Source: Emcibacter nanhaiensis
GTDB taxonomy: Bacteria > Pseudomonadota > Alphaproteobacteria > Sphingomonadales > Emcibacteraceae
Direction: 5' to 3'
DNA: 64,000 nucleotides
Assembly: GCF_006385175.1 (NCBI RefSeq)
Contig: NZ_VFIY01000014.1
Span: 62,001 to 126,000, forward strand
Position numbers and translations under genes: made by a program. Each line of letters opens with the position of its first letter. Within the stretch, counting starts at the first letter, position 1. Of the stretch, positions 27,650 through 36,264 are shown one piece after another. Below the pieces are notes generated by a model. That model did not search any database. It was not told the DNA's origin and saw only the letters and a list, made by a program, of their open reading frames with translations.

Positions 27650-27739
27650 ATGACTATTCTTGGACGTGCGTCAAGCGCCACAAAGGTCAAATCAACTTTC
27701 CCGCTGGAAGTTGATCTGCTTCCCGCCGAAGAAATCTGA
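27650..27739 (+). CDS. Candidate lasso peptide precursor (29 residues)
   Basis: The gene starts at ATG after TTAGGAG. The first 12 residues, MTILGRASSATK, match the end of alphaproteobacterial lasso leaders (pattern LGxAsxxT[RK], as in astexin and caulosegnin precursors), with Thr at the penultimate leader position. The predicted core is VKSTFPLEVDLLPAEEI (17 residues). Glu8 would close an eight-residue ring with Val1. Two features are odd: the first core residue is Val instead of the usual Gly, and the leader is only 12 residues because an in-frame stop lies just upstream of the ATG. A perfect terminator follows. Position directly after the cyclase supports the call. It could be a decaying gene. 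Confidence 0.68.
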   Translation: MTILGRASSATKVKSTFPLEVDLLPAEEI

Positions 27740-27757
27740 ACGCCTGCGCCAGACCTG

Positions 27758-27785
27758 ATACGGGGAGACAATTGTCTCCCCGTAT
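27758..27785. terminator. Terminator after the precursor gene
   Basis: A perfect 28-base palindrome (ATACGGGGAGACAA and its complement) followed by TTTACG, between the rightward precursor and the leftward isopeptidase gene. It can serve both transcripts. Confidence 0.75.
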
Positions 27786-27818
27786 TTACGATCCAAGGAC
27801 CTGACAATTCCAAACCTG

Positions 27819-29981
27819 CTATTGGTCCTCGTTGAGGTTTTTCCTCATCTCTCTCCAGCGCCTGTATTGTTTCTGCTTTACCGGATCAGGATCTTCCTTT
27901 CCCTGCAGCCAGAATTTAAACCAGTCGATATGTCGCTTATAGACCGCTTGTCGCTGGGCCGGCTGCCATTTCACATGATAGGCGTCCGGGAAAATATACA
28001 TCTCAACCGGCTTACCGGCTTCCCTGAGCAAAGTATAATTCTGCATGGACAGCTGAAACTCCCGGTCCGCCGCCTGAACCAGAAGGGGTGTATTGATTTT
28101 CCCGGCATTTAATCCCAGGGAAAAAGCGGCGCTCTCCCCAACATAAGGCTTCCCCCCGAACAGGAAGTTCTTATATTTCCGGTTGATGGAAAGATTATGC
28201 ACATAATAGGCCATTGGATTAGAGCTGATGTAAGCCGCTGACGCCGCGGCAAAACGATCAGTAAATAATATTTCCTGTTCTACTGTACTGGCCCCATGGC
28301 TAAGCCCCGTAATACCGATATGTGCGGGATCGACAAGGCCACGCTCAACAAGTTTGTCCAGTATCCTGTTCAGGGCGATCAGCGTTCCCTGGTCAAAAAG
28401 AAGATAAGACCAGTGTTTCGCACTCATCTCGAGAAAATCGCCGGTCCGGGCGTAATTTTCCAGGTCGTCCGTCATATCGAAACTGAGCACCATAATTCCC
28501 TGTTGCACCAGAGCATGAATGGGGACTTCATCTCCCGTCCCCCCTCTCAGGAATCCCGCCGAGCGATATTGAACCACCACCAGAGGATAGGCCCTTCCCT
28601 TCTCATAGTTCGCCGGATAGACCAGATGCCCATAGGCGGTATTGCCCATGCCATCATCGGAAAGCAGTTTCTCGATTTTGGTAAATTTCATTTCTCTGAA
28701 TGCGGGATTTTCATCCACTAGCAGCTCTTTTTGTCCAGTCGCCAGATCAATGGAGACCAATTTTGCCGGAGAGGTCCAGCCCTCTTCCTTACAGATCATT
28801 TTCTGTTCACGACGCCTGCAGTCCTGAAGCAACTCATCCCCCCGGACAATGGTTCTGAGTTTTCCTGTCTCAGGGCTCCAGGCGTATAAGGCCATCAGAC
28901 TGTGATGAGATCCGTCGCGTCGCTGAAAGATCACTTTATTCAATTCCGGTGACCACCAGAATTTTCTCAATATCCGGCCCCGATAGCCCAGACAGGCCTC
29001 ATGGGCGCAAGTGATCCCCCTTCCCCCCACGACAACTTCCAGCCTGGAAAGAGGCGCAAATCCCTTAAAAATTTCAGGGTTCACATTTCTGAACTGAATT
29101 TTCGGGTCAACAGAGGACGCCTTGCCAACTTCTTCGACCTGCCCAGTATCCTTCGAAGTCTCAATAAAGGCAGTGGAGTTGCCAAAATAATTCTCGGTTT
29201 CTTTGTCAGTCACTATGCGTTCCTTGCCGCTCGTCACATCCAATATCCGCACGCGCAACTCACAGTGCCGGTCAGACTTCATTAAGTCCTCATATCCTGA
29301 CGAGGTCTGCGACGCTTTGCAGGTTGGCCAGATGGACCGGACATCACTGGAATAGACCGGACTAATATCGTCCTGGACAAGAACCCCCTCGCGGTTTTCT
29401 TTATTTACCTCTCGTTCCACATCCGCCCGGTCTCTCCCCACCGTGAAATAAAGCAGCCTGCCATCCCTGGAAAATTTCAAATTTTCCACATCGGCAGTGC
29501 TATGCGTGAGTTGGACCACCTTCCCTCCTTCTCTGTCCACGCGCCAGATTTGCACCGCGTCATCCATCTTCCGGGTAAAGGCTATCCAGCGACTGTCCGG
29601 AGACCAGGCCGCAGGTGTACCGACAAATTCCCCTACTTTCATACCGTCCGGGAATACCGGCAGATAAAACTCTCCGCCATCGGCAAGGAACCGTCCCCCT
29701 TGCCGCTCCTGATCTGTCTCCGGAAAAATATCCATTATCTTCCAGGCCAGTTTATAGGTGTTGGCTTCAGGATCGGCCTGCACAATCTGATAAGCCACAG
29801 ACTTCCCGTCCGGCGAAACCTCATAGGTCTTGATGTCTCTGATGGTCAGCAGGTCTTCTGTTGTCACAGCACGGGCCAGGCTCAAGTCAGGAAAGATCAG
29901 GGTCAGCAATAGAAGTATCTGCACCCCGTAAATCTTCCTTGCGAAAGAGCTCTTTCTTAAAATCTTCATTCCGATAGGCAT
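27819..29981 (-). CDS. Lasso peptide isopeptidase (S9 prolyl-oligopeptidase family, AtxE-like)
   Basis: The 720-residue protein starts with a signal peptide (cleavage near LSLARA). A seven-bladed propeller (about 40-430) is followed by an alpha/beta hydrolase domain with Ser561 in GLSHGAST, Asp639 in QAADREF and His669 in DAYHVKW. AtxE-type enzymes, always found beside lasso genes in this group, cut the isopeptide bond and linearise the cluster's own lasso peptide. The periplasmic location and the neighbouring TonB receptor suggest import and breakdown of the peptide. The start has AGGAG eight bases upstream. It is convergent with the precursor gene. Confidence 0.9.
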   Translation of the reverse strand: MPIGMKILRKSSFARKIYGVQILLLLTLIFPDLSLARAVTTEDLLTIRDIKTYEVSPDGKSVAYQIVQADPEANTYKLAWKIMDIFPETDQERQGGRFLADGGEFYLPVFPDGMKVGEFVGTPAAWSPDSRWIAFTRKMDDAVQIWRVDREGGKVVQLTHSTADVENLKFSRDGRLLYFTVGRDRADVEREVNKENREGVLVQDDISPVYSSDVRSIWPTCKASQTSSGYEDLMKSDRHCELRVRILDVTSGKERIVTDKETENYFGNSTAFIETSKDTGQVEEVGKASSVDPKIQFRNVNPEIFKGFAPLSRLEVVVGGRGITCAHEACLGYRGRILRKFWWSPELNKVIFQRRDGSHHSLMALYAWSPETGKLRTIVRGDELLQDCRRREQKMICKEEGWTSPAKLVSIDLATGQKELLVDENPAFREMKFTKIEKLLSDDGMGNTAYGHLVYPANYEKGRAYPLVVVQYRSAGFLRGGTGDEVPIHALVQQGIMVLSFDMTDDLENYARTGDFLEMSAKHWSYLLFDQGTLIALNRILDKLVERGLVDPAHIGITGLSHGASTVEQEILFTDRFAAASAAYISSNPMAYYVHNLSINRKYKNFLFGGKPYVGESAAFSLGLNAGKINTPLLVQAADREFQLSMQNYTLLREAGKPVEMYIFPDAYHVKWQPAQRQAVYKRHIDWFKFWLQGKEDPDPVKQKQYRRWREMRKNLNEDQ

Positions 29982-30053
29982 TCATAAAACTCCTGAGGTG
30001 TTCTGCCGCACACCCTCAATTCCGGGTTAGAGACAAAGTCGACAGAGAAAAAA

Positions 30054-30147
30054 GGGGCCGGAAGCGGTTTTTATTTGTTTTCCTTCCGGCCCCACCGGGG
30101 CCTGCTACCCTGTTGGGGGGCAGGGTTTGCCTGTGGCTCACCTCACG
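30054..30147 (-). terminator. Two hairpins between the receptor and isopeptidase genes
   Basis: GGGGCCGGAAG/CTTCCGGCCCC (30054-30093) and CTGTGGCTC/GAGCCACAG (30130-30156 region) both pair perfectly. They lie after the stop of the receptor gene and before the isopeptidase start, so they probably reduce read-through rather than stop it fully. Confidence 0.5.
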
Positions 30148-30172
30148 CGAGCCACAGACACACAGGTCGGCG

Positions 30173-32923
30173 TTACCACTTTTTCGTCAATTGCAGGCTG
30201 ATCACACGTCCCATGGGACTGGCGTTGGCAGGGTCATAATTGATGTTGTAGCCAAAGTTGCCGGTCACATAGGGAGGGTCCTGGTTGAACAGGTTCAGGA
30301 CAATCAGGGAAAAGGCTGTATTCTGCAGTCCAACGGCGGACAGTTTATCGCCGGTTTCATAGCCGATATTGAGATCAAACGTGGTCCAGGACTTTACCGG
30401 CACCTCCGTCTCGCTTCTCCTGTCGGTATAGCCATCGGTGTAGTTGACAGACAGATTTGCTGAAAGGCCATCTTTCGCCCAGGACAGAATGGATTTCAGG
30501 CGCAGGTCAACGGGATAGTTGTAATTGTCCAGTTGATCGACCGGTTCATCTGTTTCAAGAAGTTTCTCTTCGAAATCCAGCAACCAGCTGCCACTCAGTG
30601 ACCAGTTGAAATTCCCAATGCCGGTATCGAAAGCATAGGCAATCTGGAAATCCAGGCCGCTGGTTTTGATGCTCGCCATATTACGCAGATTGCCATCGAC
30701 AAGGGCTTCCGCATCGGTGAACTCCGACGAGGACGTAAAGTTGCCGGAACGAGGTTGACCTGCCAGATACTCGAGATAGGCCGGATCGGGGGAATAGTCG
30801 ATCACAGATGCCCAGCGAGGATTGGTGAAACTGTCCAGATAGGCTTTGGCCGCGGTGATCCTGTTGTTGAACGAAATATTGAAATAGGTCACCTTCAGAG
30901 AAAGTCCCGGGACTTCAGCCGGCGTGTAATCAAACCCGGCAGTCCAGCTGGTTGCCGTCTCCGGCTGAAGCCGGGAGTTGTTGCCGCGCGTCAATACAGC
31001 CAGCGTCGCGCCGGAGGGAACTGCAGGATTTGGCAAATAGAGCAAATATCCAGCATTGCTGCTCTCATCCAGCTCACTGAACAACGGTGCCCGGAAAGAG
31101 GTCCCAAAGGTTCCCCTCAGGGCAACCCCTTCAACCGGTTGCCACAGCAGACCGACTTTGGGATCAAGAGTGTTTCCGAAATCACTGTAATCCTCATACC
31201 GGGCCGCAAGGGTCAATTCCAGCCGCCGCCCGAAAGCTCCACTGTTCTCCTCCCCGACAAAGGGGACAAAAACTTCACCGAACAGCGCTTTGACATCCCG
31301 TGCTTCATCAACAGCCTCGTCTTCCGGGTCCCAGAAGTTCTCATGTCGGAACTGACCTCCAACAGCCATTCTGACAGAGCCCCCCGGGATCGTACCAAGC
31401 GAACCATCCGCTTTCGCATCAACGGTCATCGTCCGGGAGTTCCGGCCAGTCAGGTCCCGATAGATGCGGGTATTCTCATTCAGATATCCGCCGTAGGCCT
31501 GGCTCTCACTGATGGTTCCAACAAGTTCCAGCTGCCAGTCCCTCAGGAAACCAAAACGGCCGCCAAGACTGCCGCCATACTGCTCCGTGTTACGGTCGAT
31601 CACTTCGGTATTGAGGGTCACAGTGTTGGTGCCGAGGCGCGTACTTTCCCGGATGGTATAATAGCCGTCCGCAAATATCTCACCCCGGTCCGCAACCTCC
31701 TGGCCGAAGTTCAGGAAGATACTTTGCCGTTTCTGACGGGGCAGAAGATCGGTTGGATCAGAGGCCTCAACAGAATAGTCCCGGTCATTCGCATCAAGAT
31801 GATCCCGTTTATAATATTCATAGGACGCCAGAGCGTGGCCCGTCTCCCAGGCCGAACCGAACACCTGCCCCACCTGGAATTCATCGAGATCCCCATCTGT
31901 CGCGGTTCCGTAGCGCAGCCTTGTTTCCGCGCCGTCAAAATCCTTGCGGAGCTTGAAATTAACCACGCCTCCGACGGCATCAGAACCGTAAATGGCTGAA
32001 GCGCCGTCCGTCAAAACTTCAACCCGGTCAATTGCAGTCAACGGGATCATGGAGATGTCGACAAAATTCCCCATTCCCACCGGTGCCAGACGACGCCCGT
32101 CGATCAGCACGAGGGTGGCGTCATTGCCGAGGCCCCGGAGGTTTATCCCCGTACCTTCGTTGATATTGATCCCATCCTCAGCGGTCACCAGGCCCGACGT
32201 GTTTTCCGCGATGCCACCGCCGAAGTTCTGGGGAAGCTGTTGAATGAACTGGGGCACCGATGACACACCGAGCCGGTCAATGTCCTCCCTGTCATATTTA
32301 AAGACAGGCGAAGCCGACCGACCGCCGCGGATGTTTGACCCGGTAACAACAATTTCCTCAAACTCCAGAACAGCCTCAGCCTCTTCAGCTAAACCTTGTC
32401 TTTTGCCCAAGCTTTTTTCCGGATCGGAGTCCATTTGTTTCAGAGAAGAGCGCTCGTCATCTCCAGCGGGATCGTGCGGACCCGTGACCGGGAAGACATA
32501 GACATTTCCCTTCTCATCCCTCCGGAACCCGAGGCCGCTTCCCGCCAGAATTTGATGCAGAGCCTGTTCCAGAGAAGCGGGTAAATCCGCCGTGGACGCT
32601 GTTTTGTTTGCTACGATGCCGGCATCGTAAATTATGTTTACTCCATGGTCTCTGGCCAGGGCCTGCAGGGCTTCCCCGAGAGGCTGCCGCTCCATGGAAA
32701 TGGTTTGTCCTTCATCTGCCCGTGCAGGAGCATTCACACCGGTTACGCCCACTGTCATTAACAGGGCGAGTGCCGTCGCCGCCCTCAGTGACAAGCGACC
32801 GTTACGACCGGCCACTGCTCCAAATTCTTTTACACCCGGTTCTCTATATTTACCGGGCCAAAAGCCCAGCTTCCCGAGTTGATTTTTATTGCGACGTATA
32901 TTTCCTTTGGTCTCCGTTCTCAT
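30173..32923 (-). CDS. TonB-dependent outer-membrane receptor with STN signalling domain
   Basis: The protein has 916 residues. A basic N-terminus is followed by a signal peptide (cleavage near NAPARA, about 68) and a secretin/TonB short N-terminal domain (about 72-130; GEALQALARDHGVNIIYD). A TonB-box-like stretch EEIVVTG and the plug domain (to about 330) come next, then a beta barrel ending in QLTKKW with the usual aromatic last residue. The STN domain implies contact with the FecR-type anti-sigma factor encoded divergently. It probably imports the lasso peptide or a fragment of it; the ligand is not shown by the sequence. Confidence 0.93.
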   Translation of the reverse strand: MRTETKGNIRRNKNQLGKLGFWPGKYREPGVKEFGAVAGRNGRLSLRAATALALLMTVGVTGVNAPARADEGQTISMERQPLGEALQALARDHGVNIIYDAGIVANKTASTADLPASLEQALHQILAGSGLGFRRDEKGNVYVFPVTGPHDPAGDDERSSLKQMDSDPEKSLGKRQGLAEEAEAVLEFEEIVVTGSNIRGGRSASPVFKYDREDIDRLGVSSVPQFIQQLPQNFGGGIAENTSGLVTAEDGININEGTGINLRGLGNDATLVLIDGRRLAPVGMGNFVDISMIPLTAIDRVEVLTDGASAIYGSDAVGGVVNFKLRKDFDGAETRLRYGTATDGDLDEFQVGQVFGSAWETGHALASYEYYKRDHLDANDRDYSVEASDPTDLLPRQKRQSIFLNFGQEVADRGEIFADGYYTIRESTRLGTNTVTLNTEVIDRNTEQYGGSLGGRFGFLRDWQLELVGTISESQAYGGYLNENTRIYRDLTGRNSRTMTVDAKADGSLGTIPGGSVRMAVGGQFRHENFWDPEDEAVDEARDVKALFGEVFVPFVGEENSGAFGRRLELTLAARYEDYSDFGNTLDPKVGLLWQPVEGVALRGTFGTSFRAPLFSELDESSNAGYLLYLPNPAVPSGATLAVLTRGNNSRLQPETATSWTAGFDYTPAEVPGLSLKVTYFNISFNNRITAAKAYLDSFTNPRWASVIDYSPDPAYLEYLAGQPRSGNFTSSSEFTDAEALVDGNLRNMASIKTSGLDFQIAYAFDTGIGNFNWSLSGSWLLDFEEKLLETDEPVDQLDNYNYPVDLRLKSILSWAKDGLSANLSVNYTDGYTDRRSETEVPVKSWTTFDLNIGYETGDKLSAVGLQNTAFSLIVLNLFNQDPPYVTGNFGYNINYDPANASPMGRVISLQLTKKW

Positions 32924-33263
32924 TATTCCTTCCCTTCTTTTTTATGTTGAAAATGTGAAGCCCTCGAGCTCCACATCCTGTTTATCGAGGGGAAAAAGAA
33001 TGACGATTTTGGGAACAGCTTAAAAAGCACCAACGAACTGAAATTTCTGTTCTTTTTTATTCTTACTCGCAGGTTTCTGCAGATCTTTCCCATAAAACCT
33101 TTAGTCGTCGCACCCAGAAATCCGGACTGCGTACAGCGGTTTCTGCAATTGAGGAAATTCGGGGAGAATTCATAATAAACTCAGGGAAGCTCCTACTCCA
33201 TGATCAACGCAGAGTGACGGAACTGAATTTTCCCGGAATCACTTCACTAAACGGGGGTATGGC
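32924..33263. promoter_or_regulatory. Divergent promoter region, receptor / FecI-like sigma factor
   Basis: This 340-base non-coding region separates the leftward receptor gene from the rightward sigma factor gene. No clear operator or lux box is visible. By analogy with FecI systems the receptor promoter should be the target of the sigma factor. Confidence 0.4.
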
Positions 33264-33806
33264 TTGTCGGAACAGAAATTTTCTGAGGATTGCGTGCAGC
33301 CGCCGGACTTCGACAGTCTCTACCGGACCTGGCTTTCTCCCCTGGTCTCATTTCTTGAGAGACGGGGCGCCGCAGGGCCGGACGTGGACGATCTCGCCCA
33401 GAATATTTTCCTTCGCTTTTTTAAACTCACACGCTCCGGCAAATATTCTCCAGAACCGCCCTTCCTGTTCCACATCGCAAGATATGCCCTGAAAGATCAC
33501 TTCAGGACGGAAGCACACCGACATACGAAAGATCATCTTCCTTTGGAGAATTTACCTGAAGGTAAAATTCCCCGCGACCGGCTGTCGCCGGACCGTGCGG
33601 TCGCTTCCCGGCAGGACTTGCGACGGCTTATGGAACAGATTGACCGACTGCCCGATGACGCACGACAGGTTCTTTTGCTGTATCGGTTCAGGGGGCTCCC
33701 CAAACGACAGATCGCCAGCCAACTTGGCCTGCCCCTCAAACGCATAAATCTTCTGCTGGAGCAGGCATTTTGCATCCTGATCGACGAGATGGAGGATGAC
33801 CTGTGA
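33264..33806 (+). CDS. FecI-type ECF sigma factor
   Basis: The protein has 180 residues: sigma-70 region 2 (about 15-85; DVDDLAQNIFLRFF) and region 4 (about 118-172; LPDDARQVLLLYRFRGLPKRQIA). The start is TTG with a G-rich site upstream. It partners with the overlapping FecR gene and the divergent STN-containing receptor to form a surface-signalling circuit that should raise receptor expression when the ligand is bound. Confidence 0.88.
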   Translation: MSEQKFSEDCVQPPDFDSLYRTWLSPLVSFLERRGAAGPDVDDLAQNIFLRFFKLTRSGKYSPEPPFLFHIARYALKDHFRTEAHRHTKDHLPLENLPEGKIPRDRLSPDRAVASRQDLRRLMEQIDRLPDDARQVLLLYRFRGLPKRQIASQLGLPLKRINLLLEQAFCILIDEMEDDL

Positions 33807-34870
33807 GCCATCTTCCGCGAAGTACAATCAAACTGTCGGTACAGGAACTCCGCCTTCAACAGGCCGCTGTCTGGCACAGACGAAACCTGGAAGGCACGAT
33901 GACTGAAGCTGACCAGGGTGAATTCGAGAAGTGGCTCATGGAAGACAAAGCCAACCTCCTAATCTATCAGAAGTGTGGGAAGCTGCAGAACAGGCTGGAT
34001 CAGTTGTTTCATGATCCGAACTTTCAGGATCAGCTCTCCGCTTCCACGGACATTTGTCAGGAGATACCCATACGTCGGAGAAGACTGAGATTGCCTCGAC
34101 TACAATCCTCCTGCTTCCACCGCCCCCTGGCATTGTCTCTCATTGCCCTCCTCGCCTTGCTGCTGCTCGCCGCCCCAAAGGAGGTCAGCATGCCGGTGAC
34201 CTATCAATCAATTGTCGGCGAACAGAAGATCGTTCTCCTTGAGGATGGATCGGAACTTACGCTCAATACCGACAGTCGCGTCTCGGTCAAATATCAGGAC
34301 CAGTCCAGATATATCTCTCTTCAAAAAGGGCAGGTTTACTTCAAGGTCGCCAAGGATCAGAAGCGCCCCTTCGTCGTGACTTTTCCAACAGGCCGGGTCA
34401 CGGCTCTTGGGACTGAGTTTGACATCAGCCTGAAAAACAAACAGGCCATTGTTCGTCTGTTGGAAGGAAAGGTAAAAGTAGAGCCGGAAGTATCATTGTC
34501 GAAGTCCCTTGCAAAAGTAACACCCGTATATCTGGAAGCAGATCGCAAGAGCGACAGGGCCACGGAAATCACTTTATCCGACAAGCATCCCTCTGCGGCT
34601 GTTCCCATCCCGAGACGAGGTGCCTCCGAATGGCGAAGTGGAAAAATCATTTTTGAAAATCAAAAGCTCAAGGAAGTGCTGGAGGAGATTAACAGATACT
34701 CAGCCAGGAGATTTGAACTTGCCGCTCCTGAGATTGGGGAGCGACGTATCAGTGGTATCCTCCCCACGTCTGCAACGGAGGCAATTCAAATACTCTGTGA
34801 ATTTCAGGGATTAAAACTGACTGATGACGGCAGCTATCTCATCCCTGCGAAAGCCTCCAAATTGAATTAG
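33803..34870 (+). CDS. FecR-type anti-sigma factor
   Basis: The protein has 355 residues. The cytoplasmic N-terminus (WHRRNLEGTMTEADQGEFEKWL) binds the sigma factor. One membrane helix (about 112-130; ALSLIALLALLLLAAP) is followed by the FecR domain (about 140-235) and a C-terminal STN-like domain (about 285-350). The GTG start overlaps the sigma-factor stop in GTGA. This is the last gene of the lasso cluster. Confidence 0.9.
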   Translation: MSHLPRSTIKLSVQELRLQQAAVWHRRNLEGTMTEADQGEFEKWLMEDKANLLIYQKCGKLQNRLDQLFHDPNFQDQLSASTDICQEIPIRRRRLRLPRLQSSCFHRPLALSLIALLALLLLAAPKEVSMPVTYQSIVGEQKIVLLEDGSELTLNTDSRVSVKYQDQSRYISLQKGQVYFKVAKDQKRPFVVTFPTGRVTALGTEFDISLKNKQAIVRLLEGKVKVEPEVSLSKSLAKVTPVYLEADRKSDRATEITLSDKHPSAAVPIPRRGASEWRSGKIIFENQKLKEVLEEINRYSARRFELAAPEIGERRISGILPTSATEAIQILCEFQGLKLTDDGSYLIPAKASKLN

Positions 34871-34935
34871 TATCCCGCAATCAGGCAGTAATTTAAGACG
34901 TATTATACTTTGCTGCCTCACCGCAAAATTCTGCA

Positions 34936-34985
34936 GTTTTATACGCTTTACCGCATAATTCCGTTTTATACGGTTTAACGTATAA
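34936..34985. repeat. Paired palindromes, period 27 bases
   Basis: TTATACG-N6-CGTATAA is perfect at 34966-34985 and has one mismatch at 34939-34958; each is preceded by GTTT. They lie between two convergent genes, where promoters are not expected. They might bind a protein such as the ParB-like product encoded at 39217. Confidence 0.5.
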
Positions 34986-35041
34986 GCGACGGCGTGACGT
35001 TTATCAGCGTGGCAATACTACATAGAGTGGATCACTAGAAA

Positions 35042-35983
35042 TTATTTCGAAAACCGGGTCAAACCTGTCAGCTCCCGCTCGTCGATGGAGGCCTCTCCTC
35101 CTCCATATACCTCGCTCTGAAGCCATTCCTTTTCCTCAAGGGCCTTGTCTGCCGGCACGGATATTTCCCAGCCCTTGATGGTGCCATCACTGCCGTCTCG
35201 CCAATAATATCCCCTCGTCTTCAGTAGATCCTTGGTCTCGAAGGGCGTATATTGCGCCCGCAGGGTCACGGTGGTCGTTCGGGCGCCAGTAATCATCTGG
35301 CTGAAGTAACTGTCGCCCTCCGGCGTGTTCTGGGCCAGAATGGCCAAGGCGGCCAGACAGTCCTTATCCGCCTGGTGAGCATCAAAAAACATGCCCAGTT
35401 CGACCGCCAGAAGGGAGAGCTTCATACTCTCAAACCCTTGCCCCGCCCAGTTCACATCTGAGATAGAACAGCCCCAATATTTGCCAGCAAAACTTTCGGT
35501 AATTTTGTGGGCGAACGGTCGATCGAACTTCGCATTATGAGCAGCAATAATATCAGCACCCGCAATAAGCTCTTCGATCGCCTCCAGGTCGAGACTTTGC
35601 CCCTTCAGCATTTCATTGGTAATACCGGTAAGCTGAACGATCTCTTCCGGGACCGGCTTGCCCGGTTCCCGCAGCCCGATATAGGGCTTTTGCACTTCAA
35701 TTAGATAAGACTCTTTGGTCTCTCCATCCACTGCAAAGCGAAACGGCATCATACAAAGCTGAATGACCTCATCTGTTTCATGATCCATGCCGGTCGTTTC
35801 CGTATCCAGAAAAATCCCATTCCTGACAATGCAGCGCTCATGATGAGGTAAATCGGTCAGGGCAATAGCATGAGCCGGGAAATCTACCCGGCGCAGGATA
35901 CGGTGATCAGAGGAGTGCTCAAGGATTTGGATAGCGTCTTCATAACCATCATCACTGAAGAACTGGAGCTGGGGCATTGTCAT
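35042..35983 (-). CDS. DEDDh 3'-5' exonuclease (DnaQ-like)
   Basis: The protein has 313 residues. Exonuclease motifs are at residues 58-66 (FLDTETTGM), in the middle (AAHNAKFDRPF) and at HQADKDC. A C-terminal region of about 95 residues holds the pattern TVTLRAQYTPFETKDLLK, which may be a nucleic-acid binding module. Such genes are frequent on conjugative elements and plasmids; the function is probably DNA processing or repair. It is convergent with fecR. Confidence 0.87.
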   Translation of the reverse strand: MTMPQLQFFSDDGYEDAIQILEHSSDHRILRRVDFPAHAIALTDLPHHERCIVRNGIFLDTETTGMDHETDEVIQLCMMPFRFAVDGETKESYLIEVQKPYIGLREPGKPVPEEIVQLTGITNEMLKGQSLDLEAIEELIAGADIIAAHNAKFDRPFAHKITESFAGKYWGCSISDVNWAGQGFESMKLSLLAVELGMFFDAHQADKDCLAALAILAQNTPEGDSYFSQMITGARTTTVTLRAQYTPFETKDLLKTRGYYWRDGSDGTIKGWEISVPADKALEEKEWLQSEVYGGGEASIDERELTGLTRFSK

Positions 35984-36264
35984 GACTATTTTCCTCCGAC
36001 TGATAGATGCTTCTCCCCCCGATAGTCCGATATTCTCCCCTTACCGGCAAGTAATCGAGAAACTTCGGATTGAACCATCAATTTTATTACTTACAAATTT
36101 CTATCTAACATAAATCAGGAGTTTTGTTATTTGAACAATTGCAATGGAAGTGTAAAAGCGGCACATAAACCGGCCATTTTTACATCACTTTTATTGACTT
36201 TATATGATTAACTATTTGTGATATATATATTTATATAATAAGCAAACAGGACAATAAACCGGAC

